Source: Candidatus Pelagibacter sp. (GTDB taxonomy: Bacteria > Pseudomonadota > Alphaproteobacteria > Pelagibacterales > Pelagibacteraceae). From it: 64,000 bases of DNA. This document shows positions 18,556 to 26,101 of this stretch, in pieces. The notes under the pieces were generated by a model, which saw nothing but the letters and a program-made list of their open reading frames with translations, was not told the origin of the DNA and searched no databases. Position 1 is the stretch's first letter. Each line of letters begins with the position of its first letter. The translations under genes and the position numbers were made by a program. Where the stretch lies: NCBI GenBank assembly GCA_028226735.1, contig JAOIYV010000001.1:1-64000 (forward strand). Reading direction: 5' to 3'.

Positions 18556-19442
18556 TACTTGTGTTTAACAAGTTTTAATTTCTCTCTTGTCTCTGCTGGC
18601 GTCATAGTAGAATAACCAAGCTCATCTACAATTCTTGCAGCTTTTTCAACTAATTGAGCGTTAGTTGCTAATTTACCTTTTGATAAATATAAATTATCTT
18701 CTAATCCAACTCTTGGATTTCCTCCCATTAAAACAGTTTGTGCAACAAATGGCATTTCATTTTTTGAAATTGCAAAACCAGACCACACACCTTCTTTAGG
18801 CATAATATCTTTCATTGCTTGCATTGCTAAAGTAGTTGCGGGTGCTCCCCATGGAATTCCTAAACACATTTGAAACATAGGTGGGTCACTTAATAGTCCC
18901 TCTTTATATAGCTGTGCTCCAAACCACATGTTTCCTAAATCAAAAGCTTCTATTTCTGGTTTGACTTTTATTTCTTTTAACTTTTTTGCAGCTTTTCTTA
19001 AATCGTTTGGTGTATTAACAGTTATGGTTGAACTATCACCAAAATTTAAAGTTCCAGCATCAAGAGTACATATCTCTGGAAGGAACTGTTCAGCATTTGC
19101 AATTCTTTCCATAACATTTGCCATATCTGTCATAGGGCCAAAATCTAAGGGATTGTCCCCTTGACCAATATCAAGATCACCGCCCATCCCTGTTGTTAAA
19201 TTCAAAATCACATCTGTACCACTTGATCGAACTCTATCGACTACTTCTTTATATAATTCCAATCTTCTGCTTGGAGTGCCATCTTCTTCTCTTACGTGAA
19301 TATGAGCTATCGCAGCCCCAGCTTTTGCAGCTTCTATTGAGGCTGTTGCAATTTGTTCTGGTGTTTTTGGTAGCGCTGGATGCTTACTGGCTGTATCGCC
19401 TGATCCAGTCACCGCACATGATATAAATACCTTATTGTTCAT
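18555..19442 (-). CDS. beta-Keto acid cleavage enzyme (BKACE), probable dehydrocarnitine cleavage
   Basis: A 295-aa DUF849-family enzyme. The zinc-binding HIHVR motif is at 47-51, and a TGMGG loop follows near 84. BKACEs cleave a beta-keto acid with acetyl-CoA, giving acetoacetate and a new CoA ester; the dehydrocarnitine type yields betainyl-CoA. Coupling to L-carnitine dehydrogenase (1-nt overlap) and a divergent thioesterase 47 nt away makes dehydrocarnitine the likely substrate. The family itself also covers 3-keto-5-aminohexanoate and others. Confidence 0.85.
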   Translation of the reverse strand: MNNKVFISCAVTGSGDTASKHPALPKTPEQIATASIEAAKAGAAIAHIHVREEDGTPSRRLELYKEVVDRVRSSGTDVILNLTTGMGGDLDIGQGDNPLDFGPMTDMANVMERIANAEQFLPEICTLDAGTLNFGDSSTITVNTPNDLRKAAKKLKEIKVKPEIEAFDLGNMWFGAQLYKEGLLSDPPMFQMCLGIPWGAPATTLAMQAMKDIMPKEGVWSGFAISKNEMPFVAQTVLMGGNPRVGLEDNLYLSKGKLATNAQLVEKAARIVDELGYSTMTPAETREKLKLVKHK

Positions 19443-19489
19443 TTAAGTGTAAATTTATAATATAATAAAAAGGTTGAGGAAATAAAAAA

Positions 19490-19957
19490 ATGTCAGTGCA
19501 TATAGCCAATCAAATCATTAAAAAAGAATGGACAGACTATAATAACCATATGAACATGGCTTACTATGTATTGGTTTTTGATCAAGTGTGGGAGGTTATG
19601 CTGGAAAAATTTAAAATGGGTGAAAATTCGGCAAAAACAACCAACATGAGTACTATGGTTGTTGAGACGTACACGACTTATAATAATGAAGTTAAGGAAG
19701 GTAATGAGGTTGAAATAAATCTCACTTTTTTTGATCATGATAAAAAAAGATTACACTACAAGATGGAAATGATTGAAAAATCCTCAAGAAAATTATCAGC
19801 AACTCTTGAAATGTTATCATTGTATATTGACTTAAGTAAAAGAAAAGTGTCAGAATTCGAAAAAGAAAAAATAGAAGTTATGAATAATTTTATTAACTCA
19901 AATAAGTCAAATTTTGAAAATACTAACTTAGTAATTACCGGAAAGTTAAAAAAATAA
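19490..19957 (+). CDS. Hotdog-fold thioesterase, probable betainyl-CoA thioesterase
   Basis: A 155-aa 4HBT-type hotdog protein; the WTDYNNHMNMAYYV segment (15-28) is the catalytic helix region of the family. Next to carnitine dehydrogenase and BKACE it would hydrolyse betainyl-CoA to glycine betaine and CoA. A GAGGAAA-like ribosome site precedes the ATG, and the 47-nt gap to the divergent BKACE gene is packed with TATAAT-like sequence. The stop overlaps the next ATG by 1 nt, starting a six-gene plus-strand run. Confidence 0.78.
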   Translation: MSVHIANQIIKKEWTDYNNHMNMAYYVLVFDQVWEVMLEKFKMGENSAKTTNMSTMVVETYTTYNNEVKEGNEVEINLTFFDHDKKRLHYKMEMIEKSSRKLSATLEMLSLYIDLSKRKVSEFEKEKIEVMNNFINSNKSNFENTNLVITGKLKK

Positions 19958-20790
19958 TGGAAATAAAATTATTATCTGGAGCTTTAGGAGCAGAAGTCAA
20001 AGGAATTGATTTAACAGATGTGTCTAATCAAAATTTTAAAAAGATAAATGATTTACTTTTGGAGCATAAAGTAATTTTTTTTAGAGATCAGCCAATTACT
20101 AAAGATCAACAAATAGCACTTGCAGAAAAGTTTGGCCCTCTTGAAACACATGCATATGTCAAAGGGTTAAATGATTATCCTGAAATTGTAAGAATAGTAA
20201 AAGGCAAAGAAGAAAAAAATCAATGGGGTGAAAATTGGCATAGTGATGTAAGCTATAATTTTAAACCTACTAAAGCTGTAATATTAAAATCCTTAAAGAT
20301 ACCTCCAGTTGGAGGAGATACATGTTTTTCTAATATGGAACTTGCTTGGGAAACATTAGACCCAAAAATTAAAGATAAGATTAAAGATAAAAAAGCAGTT
20401 CATAGCTCTTTAGGAGCAGAGTTTTTTATCGATAACTATAAATATATGGAAGGTAACAAAAAAAGAAATTATGACTCTTACTCAAATGAACATCCAATTG
20501 TTAGAACTCACCCTGAAACTGGTAAAAAAATTTTATTTGTTAACTGGACTTATACAAAACAAATTATTGGTTTAGAAAAAAAACATAGTGATGAACTATT
20601 AAAAGAAATATTTGAACATCAGGCTAGATTAGATTTAACCTGTAGATTTAATTGGACAGAAAATACTGTTGCTATTTGGGATAATAGAAGTGTAATTCAT
20701 TATGCTATCGCTGACTTTTTTCCAGGTAGAGGTCTGGGTTATGAGAGAATAATGGATCGTATTGCAATTGAAGGTGATCAACCTCAATAA
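19957..20790 (+). CDS. TauD-family 2-oxoglutarate/Fe(II) oxygenase
   Basis: A 277-aa oxygenase. The iron triad is His95-x-Asp97 (WHSDVSY) and His248. Arg264 and Arg268 have the same spacing as TauD Arg266 (2-oxoglutarate) and Arg270 (taurine sulfonate), so an acidic S or P headgroup on the substrate is possible. It overlaps the thioesterase by 1 nt and lies 5 nt before the PhnZ-like HD gene. Oxygenase + HD pairing is the arrangement of PhnY/PhnZ and TmpA/TmpB in phosphonate breakdown. True substrate unknown. Confidence 0.85.
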   Translation: MEIKLLSGALGAEVKGIDLTDVSNQNFKKINDLLLEHKVIFFRDQPITKDQQIALAEKFGPLETHAYVKGLNDYPEIVRIVKGKEEKNQWGENWHSDVSYNFKPTKAVILKSLKIPPVGGDTCFSNMELAWETLDPKIKDKIKDKKAVHSSLGAEFFIDNYKYMEGNKKRNYDSYSNEHPIVRTHPETGKKILFVNWTYTKQIIGLEKKHSDELLKEIFEHQARLDLTCRFNWTENTVAIWDNRSVIHYAIADFFPGRGLGYERIMDRIAIEGDQPQ

Positions 20791-20795
20791 TTATA

Positions 20796-21332
20796 ATGCA
20801 AATTATTGATAAAATAATATTAAATTTTACAAACAACACATCACTCTATATAGGGGAAAAAGTCACCATGTCTGAGCATATGATACAAACAGCAATGCTT
20901 GCTGAAAATGCAAAGTGTGATGATGAATTAATTTGCTCATGTTTATTGCATGATTACGGTCATTTCATTTTAGAAAATCCAAATGAACTAGTTAAATTAA
21001 ATTTGGATGGTCAACATGAAAATATAGGTTACGAATATTTAAAGAACTTTTTTAAAAAAGAGATAGTTGAGCCAATAAAAAATCATGTTCTTGCAAAACG
21101 TTATCTTGCGAGAGATAAAAAATATTTCAAACTACTGTCAGAAGCTTCTAAAACAAGCTTAAAACTACAAGGAGGAGTGTTAAATGATAGAGAAAGTGAC
21201 AAATTTGAAAAACAAGAATATTTTAAATCTTCAATACTTTTAAGAAAATTTGATGAAGTTGCAAAAAAAACAAACTTTAAAATGAAATATATCCATGACT
21301 ATCAAAAATTGCTAACTTCAAAATTAATATGA
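20796..21332 (+). CDS. PhnZ/TmpB-like HD-domain diiron oxygenase
   Basis: A 178-aa HD protein. The residues align with PhnZ as I recall it at near-constant offset: Tyr18, Glu21, His28, His52-Asp53, His74, His97 and Asp153 correspond to PhnZ Y24, E27, H34, H58-D59, H80, H104 and D161. Tyr24 and Glu27 mark the oxygenase group rather than HD phosphohydrolases. PhnZ splits 1-hydroxy-2-aminoethylphosphonate to glycine and phosphate; TmpB does the same for the trimethyl compound and yields glycine betaine. Location between a thioesterase/TauD pair and choline dehydrogenase favours a betaine-yielding role. It overlaps betA by 4 nt. Confidence 0.83.
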   Translation: MQIIDKIILNFTNNTSLYIGEKVTMSEHMIQTAMLAENAKCDDELICSCLLHDYGHFILENPNELVKLNLDGQHENIGYEYLKNFFKKEIVEPIKNHVLAKRYLARDKKYFKLLSEASKTSLKLQGGVLNDRESDKFEKQEYFKSSILLRKFDEVAKKTNFKMKYIHDYQKLLTSKLI

Positions 21333-22912
21333 AATTTGATTATTTAATTATTGGCGCAGGATCTGCTGGTTGTGTGCTTGCTAATCGATTATCTGAAAAT
21401 AGTCAAAACAATGTAGCTATTTTTGAAGCTGGAAAACAAAGTGATATTTGGAAAGTTAACATGCCTCTTGCAATCCTTTATACAATGCACGATCCAAAAT
21501 ATAATTATAAATATTTCTCAGAACCTGAGCCCCATTTAAAGAATAGAAGTCTTTTTTGTCCTAGAGGAAAAATGATAGGTGGTTGCTCAGCTCATAATGG
21601 AATGGTTTTTGTTAGAGGAAATCCTAATGATTATCAAAGATGGGCTTCTTTTGGTTTAAAAAATTGGTCTTATGAAAAAGTTTTACCTTATTTTAAAAAG
21701 ATAGAAACTTGGTCAGAAGGTGAAAACAATTATAGAGGTGGAAATGGAATTTTGCCCGTAAACCAATCTAAAAATAAAAATCCTTTATTTAAAGCTTTTA
21801 TCAATTCTGCTGGAGAGGCAGGATACGAAATAAATGATGATATGAATGGAAAAAATCAAGAAGGATTTGGAATGTACGATGTAACAATTCACAATGGTGA
21901 AAGAGCAAGTGTGTCTAAATACTACTTAAATCCAGCGGAAAAAAGAAAAAATTTAAAAGTTTTTACTGAAGCATTTGTAGAAAGAATTATTTTTGATGGA
22001 AAAAAAGCAATTGGAATAGAAGTTAAAATAAAAAATAAAATTGAAAAAATTTATGCGTCTAAAGAGGTGATACTAAGTGGTGGAGCTATAAATTCTCCAC
22101 AACTATTAATGCTTTCGGGGATTGGGCCTGGTGATCACCTTAAAGAAAAAGGAATTAATGTAATCCATAACCTTAAGGGAGTTGGCAGAAATTTACAGGA
22201 TCATTTAGAAACCTATGTACAACAAGAATGTAAAACTTCAGATACCTTATATTCTTATGTAAATAAATTGAATATGTTAAGAATCGGTATCCAATGGTTT
22301 TTATCAAGAACTGGTCCTTGCGCTACTTCATTTTTGGAGGCTGGTGGGTTTTGTAAATCATCACCAGAAAGAGAATATCCAAATATTCAATTTCATTTTT
22401 TTCCTGCTCTTGTAATTGATCATGGATTAGTCGATCCTGATCGTCATGGTTATCAACTACATGCAAGTCCAAATCATCCAAAAAGTAGAGGACATATAAC
22501 TTTAAATAGCTCTAATCCATATGATTATCCTAAAATTCAATTTAATTATTTAGAACATGAAGATGACCTTAAACAAACAATTGAATGTATTTATGTTGCA
22601 AGAAAAATACTTAATCAAAATTCTTTAAAACCTTTTGCAGGAAAAGAGATTGGACCAGGAGAAAATGTTCATACAGATAAATTATTTGAGGAATATATTA
22701 GATCTAAAGCTGAAACGGCTTACCACCCTTCATGTACTTTAAAAATGGGAACAGATAATATGGCTGTAGTTGATGAAAAACTTAAGGTTCATGGTCTAGA
22801 GAACATTAGAGTTGTAGACGCATCAGTAATGCCTGAAATTACAAGCGGAAACCTTAATGCTCCGACACTAATGATAGCTGAAAGAGCCGCTGATTTTATC
22901 CTTAACTCATGA
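21329..22912 (+). CDS. betA: Choline dehydrogenase (GMC oxidoreductase)
   Basis: A 527-aa FAD enzyme expected to oxidise choline to betaine aldehyde and possibly on to betaine. The FAD motif GAGSAG is at 8-13, the GMC signature around RGKMIGGCSAHNGM (about 78-91), and the active-site His in AYHPSCTLKMG (about 465). Whole-length similarity to E. coli BetA is easily seen (DHLETYVQQEC, GNLNAPTLMIAE). It overlaps the HD gene and the DMT gene by 4 nt each. No betB neighbour is obvious; either ALDH in the window might serve. Confidence 0.83.
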   Translation: MKFDYLIIGAGSAGCVLANRLSENSQNNVAIFEAGKQSDIWKVNMPLAILYTMHDPKYNYKYFSEPEPHLKNRSLFCPRGKMIGGCSAHNGMVFVRGNPNDYQRWASFGLKNWSYEKVLPYFKKIETWSEGENNYRGGNGILPVNQSKNKNPLFKAFINSAGEAGYEINDDMNGKNQEGFGMYDVTIHNGERASVSKYYLNPAEKRKNLKVFTEAFVERIIFDGKKAIGIEVKIKNKIEKIYASKEVILSGGAINSPQLLMLSGIGPGDHLKEKGINVIHNLKGVGRNLQDHLETYVQQECKTSDTLYSYVNKLNMLRIGIQWFLSRTGPCATSFLEAGGFCKSSPEREYPNIQFHFFPALVIDHGLVDPDRHGYQLHASPNHPKSRGHITLNSSNPYDYPKIQFNYLEHEDDLKQTIECIYVARKILNQNSLKPFAGKEIGPGENVHTDKLFEEYIRSKAETAYHPSCTLKMGTDNMAVVDEKLKVHGLENIRVVDASVMPEITSGNLNAPTLMIAERAADFILNS

Positions 22913-23859
22913 CACAAGTACAAAATAACCCCAAAGGTATACTATTTATTTTATTGGGGATGGCGACATTTTCTATCCAAGATGCGTTAATTAAATTTGT
23001 TTACGAAGATTCAGCATTGTATGAATTGTATTTTGGACGTACTTTTGTAGCACTCGTTTTGTTAGTTGGGTATCTTAAATACTCTAAACAAAAAATAAAT
23101 TTAATAACCCACTACCCTTTTTTAACGATCTTAAGAGTTATATGTTTCTTTTTTGGATTTAGTTTTTTCTATATTTCACTAACATACATGTCTTTAGCAA
23201 TGGCTAATGCATTATTTTTCTCTAGTCCATTTTTTGTTTCAATTTTAGCAACAATTTTTTTAAAAGAGAAAGTTGGTATAAGAAGATGGTCTGCAATTTT
23301 TGTTGGATTCTTGGGAGTGTATATTGTTTTAGACCCAGATTTTAGTAATTTTGATTATATGAAGTTAGCACCTGTTGCTTGTGCCTTATGTTACTCTATA
23401 TCAATGACTATTACAAAAATTACTTCAGACAAAGATAATGTTTATACTCAAATGATACATTTATACTTGGGTGCACTTTTAATAAGTATTTTATTTTTTA
23501 TTTTTACAGGTGAAGGACAGTTTGATAATTTTGATAACCCAGCAATTAAATTTATTTTTAGGGAATGGTTTACCAATGTTCCTTTTGCTTGGCCATTTAT
23601 TATAGCAATGGGATGTATTGGTGCTTTTGCATTTTATTTTGTTTTTAATGCATACAGTATTGCATCGCCTTCAGTTGTTTCTCTCTATGAGTATTCCTTA
23701 ATAATCTGGTCAATATTAATAGGATATATTGTGTTTAATAATATTCCATCACCAAGAACTTTCATTGGTGTTACAATAATTATAACTGCAGGGATATATA
23801 TTTATTTAAGAGAAAAAACAAAAGATCAATTGATCGTTACTGATACTCCTACTAGATAA
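22909..23859 (+). CDS. EamA/DMT-family transporter
   Basis: A 316-aa protein with ten predicted membrane helices in two EamA repeats; the family motif SLAMANALFFSSPFFV lies near residue 100. It overlaps betA by 4 nt and the next oxygenase by 1 nt. Members move small metabolites, often outward. Cotranscription with choline and betaine enzymes suggests export of a product or uptake of a related zwitterion, but nothing in the sequence names the substrate. Confidence 0.82.
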   Translation: MTQVQNNPKGILFILLGMATFSIQDALIKFVYEDSALYELYFGRTFVALVLLVGYLKYSKQKINLITHYPFLTILRVICFFFGFSFFYISLTYMSLAMANALFFSSPFFVSILATIFLKEKVGIRRWSAIFVGFLGVYIVLDPDFSNFDYMKLAPVACALCYSISMTITKITSDKDNVYTQMIHLYLGALLISILFFIFTGEGQFDNFDNPAIKFIFREWFTNVPFAWPFIIAMGCIGAFAFYFVFNAYSIASPSVVSLYEYSLIIWSILIGYIVFNNIPSPRTFIGVTIIITAGIYIYLREKTKDQLIVTDTPTR

Positions 23860-24827
23860 TGAAAAATTATATACCAACTATAGATATTTCCTCTTTAGTA
23901 AGCTCAAAATTTAATTCTCTACCTGCAAATAATACTATTAAGAAAATTGAAAAGGCTTGCATTGAAGTAGGTTTTTTTCAAATTACTGGTCATGGAATTA
24001 AAAAAAAAGAAATTAACAATATTGCTAAAATTGGTAATTTTTTTTTTGATTCACCTATTAAGAATAAGATGAAACTTGCACCAAAAAAATGGAATAAAAT
24101 TAATAAAAATGTTTACAGAGGATATTTCCCAAATGATGTAAATGGAAAAGAAGGACTAGATATTGGAGATTTAAAAGTAACAAAAAAATATGCTTTAAAA
24201 TTGAAAAATCCATACATAGAATATCTTGACCTTAATAAAGCTATCAATAAAAAATCTATAAAATTATTAAGTAATTATTTTGATCAATTATTTATATTGG
24301 GAGAAATTTTATTTAAAAGTATTATTCAACTATACAAGAAAGATACTAAAAACTCTAAATTAGCATTTGCGAGACTTAAAACCTTAAGCACTCTAAGATT
24401 TAACTGTTATCCCAATCAAACAAAACCTATCGAAATTTCTAAACAGGATGGTGTTGCTTTGGGATGTGAGACGCATGTCGATAGTGGAATTTTTACTATT
24501 TTATATCAAGACAAAAAAGGAGGTCTTCAAGTTCAGAATAGAAAAACCAAAAAGTGGTACGATGTTCCTTTTAATAAAAATGCTTTGATCGTAAATACTG
24601 GATTGGCTTTACAGTTTTTAAGTAAAGGAAAGTTAAAAGCAACTAACCATAGAGTGCTGTGGAACAAAACTAAAAGAATGTCTATACCTTTTTTCTTTGA
24701 ACCTTCATATGACTTTAAAATGAGCCACTCTTTTTTAGGTAGATCAGCCAAAAATACAACTAATGGTATATTTTTTGAAACTTTTTTAAAAAAATCTTTA
24801 AAAAAATTTATTGAATATCAACGCTAA
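23859..24827 (+). CDS. Isopenicillin N synthase-like 2-oxoglutarate/Fe(II) oxygenase
   Basis: A 322-aa oxygenase of the IPNS/DIOX group. The DIOX_N module is at 5-100 (IPTIDISSL, GFFQITGHGI). The catalytic site has His206-x-Asp208 (ETHVDSG) and His264, with Arg273-x-Ser275 for 2-oxoglutarate. It closes the operon that starts at 19490. It is the third 2-oxoglutarate oxygenase of the betaine region and its substrate is unknown; relatives act on amino acids, peptides or ethylene precursors. Confidence 0.82.
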   Translation: MKNYIPTIDISSLVSSKFNSLPANNTIKKIEKACIEVGFFQITGHGIKKKEINNIAKIGNFFFDSPIKNKMKLAPKKWNKINKNVYRGYFPNDVNGKEGLDIGDLKVTKKYALKLKNPYIEYLDLNKAINKKSIKLLSNYFDQLFILGEILFKSIIQLYKKDTKNSKLAFARLKTLSTLRFNCYPNQTKPIEISKQDGVALGCETHVDSGIFTILYQDKKGGLQVQNRKTKKWYDVPFNKNALIVNTGLALQFLSKGKLKATNHRVLWNKTKRMSIPFFFEPSYDFKMSHSFLGRSAKNTTNGIFFETFLKKSLKKFIEYQR

Positions 24828-24840
24828 GATTAATAATATT

Positions 24841-24928
24841 AACCCATAAAGCGATACATAACTCGTCGTTACTTCCAATACGAAAGCGGGATCAGGTCGT
24901 CTTTTTTAAATAATTATTTAAAGGAGGC
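24841..24928 (+). promoter_or_regulatory. Structured 5' leader with an SD-sequestering hairpin (candidate riboswitch)
   Basis: The 104-nt gap before the LLM monooxygenase gene has two parts. At 24841-24900 is a stretch clearly richer in GC than the surroundings, with a small hairpin TAAC-TCGTC-GTTA (24859-24871), a CGAAAG tetraloop-like turn (24881-24886), and an ACGA (24880-24883) that can pair with TCGT at 24863-24866 or at 24897-24900. At 24899-24928 a 13-bp stem, including an 18-nt perfect palindrome at 24905-24922, folds over the ribosome site AAAGGAGG (24920-24927), 4 nt before the ATG. This resembles a translational riboswitch. It does not match a class I can name. Confidence 0.5.
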
Positions 24929-24931
24929 ATA

Positions 24932-26101
24932 ATGAAATTTGGATACTTTTGTAACACAACAAACTGGACACACAAACCCTACGATAAACTTTTAGACGAA
25001 ACTAGAGAAATTACTGAATACTGTGATAAATCTAAATGGGACTCTATTTGGTATACTGAACATCATTTTAACCATGAGGGAATGGAGTCTCTTACAAACC
25101 CATTAATGATGGGAGTTGATGCTGCAGCTAGAACTAAGGATATAAGAATTGGACAAGCTTGTAACGTTATTACTTTTCATAACCCAATTAGAATGGCAGA
25201 AGATATTGCTTTATTAGATCAGTTATCAAAAGGGAGAGTTGAAATTGGTATTGGTAGAGGAATTTATGGAAGAGAGGCAATAAATCTTAACAAAGAAGCT
25301 GATATGAAAGATCAAGCGAAAAATTTTAGATTATTTGAGGAAACATTAACAATTTTAAAAAAAGCTTGGAAAGAAAAATTTTTTAATCACAAAGGTGAGT
25401 TTTATACTTACCCTGCACCTGACTATGTTTGGCAGCATGACATGAGTCCACCTAATAAAGATCTGGTAAACCTTGAGACAAGTGTGATGGAAAATATAAG
25501 TGTTCTTCCAAAGCCTTATCAAAAACCATGTCCTCCTATTCATCAGGTTGTTGATGGAATTAGGTCAATCGAATGGGCTGCACAACAAGGATTAAACATC
25601 ATAATGTGGATTCCTACAGTGAAAGCTCTTAAAGTTAAGTTTGAAGCATTTAAAAATGCAAAGTCAGAAACTGAAAAAAGAAATGTGCCTATGGGAGAAG
25701 GTGTTTCGTTAGTAAGAGACATGTTTATAGCTGACACAATGGAAGAAGCTAAAGAAAAAGCTGGTGAACATATGGTAAATTATATGAGATGGGTTTGTCA
25801 TTGGAGAGGACTTGGAAACCATATGGATCCAGGTGAAGAGCTACCAGTAACTAAAGGTAAATTGGATTTATTGAGTTATGACTTTTTACATAAAAGAAAT
25901 ATGCTTTTTGGAACACCTGAGTATGTAATTGAAAAAATTCATGAATTAAAATCTGAATTAAATTTGCAAAATCTTCAAGTTTGGTCAAACTTTCCTGGTG
26001 TTAAGCATGTAGATTGTATGAAAAGTATTAAGCTTTTTACTGAAAAAGTAATGCCTCACTTTAAAGATGACATTGATTCTGAAGTTAAAAAAGTTTCGTG
26101 A
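24932..26101 (+). CDS. LLM-class (luciferase-like) flavin-dependent monooxygenase
   Basis: A 389-aa bacterial-luciferase-fold protein: the first strand MKFGYFCNTTNWTHKP, the IWYTEHHF segment (about 41-48), GRVEIGIGRG near 108, and a C-terminal FGTPEYVIEKI that is usual in the family. It would use reduced flavin and oxygen to oxidise an unknown organic substrate, often amines, sulfonates or N-heterocycles. It carries the strongest ribosome site in the window, itself covered by the leader hairpin. The stop overlaps the GTG start of the TPP enzyme gene by 4 nt. Confidence 0.85.
   Translation: MKFGYFCNTTNWTHKPYDKLLDETREITEYCDKSKWDSIWYTEHHFNHEGMESLTNPLMMGVDAAARTKDIRIGQACNVITFHNPIRMAEDIALLDQLSKGRVEIGIGRGIYGREAINLNKEADMKDQAKNFRLFEETLTILKKAWKEKFFNHKGEFYTYPAPDYVWQHDMSPPNKDLVNLETSVMENISVLPKPYQKPCPPIHQVVDGIRSIEWAAQQGLNIIMWIPTVKALKVKFEAFKNAKSETEKRNVPMGEGVSLVRDMFIADTMEEAKEKAGEHMVNYMRWVCHWRGLGNHMDPGEELPVTKGKLDLLSYDFLHKRNMLFGTPEYVIEKIHELKSELNLQNLQVWSNFPGVKHVDCMKSIKLFTEKVMPHFKDDIDSEVKKVS

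Noticed and set aside
20796..21332. Generic HD phosphohydrolase
   Set aside because: The extra Tyr18/Glu21 pair and six-ligand pattern fit the PhnZ oxygenase group better.
24841..24900. TPP riboswitch before the LLM/TPP-enzyme operon
   Set aside because: The minus strand contains CCTGATC-like bases recalling the TPP box, but on the coding strand the order and the CTGAGA element are missing.
24828..24931. A tRNA gene or small ORF in the gap
   Set aside because: No TψC-like GGTTCGA arm or acceptor stem is present, and the one open frame (24843-24929) has no start codon.
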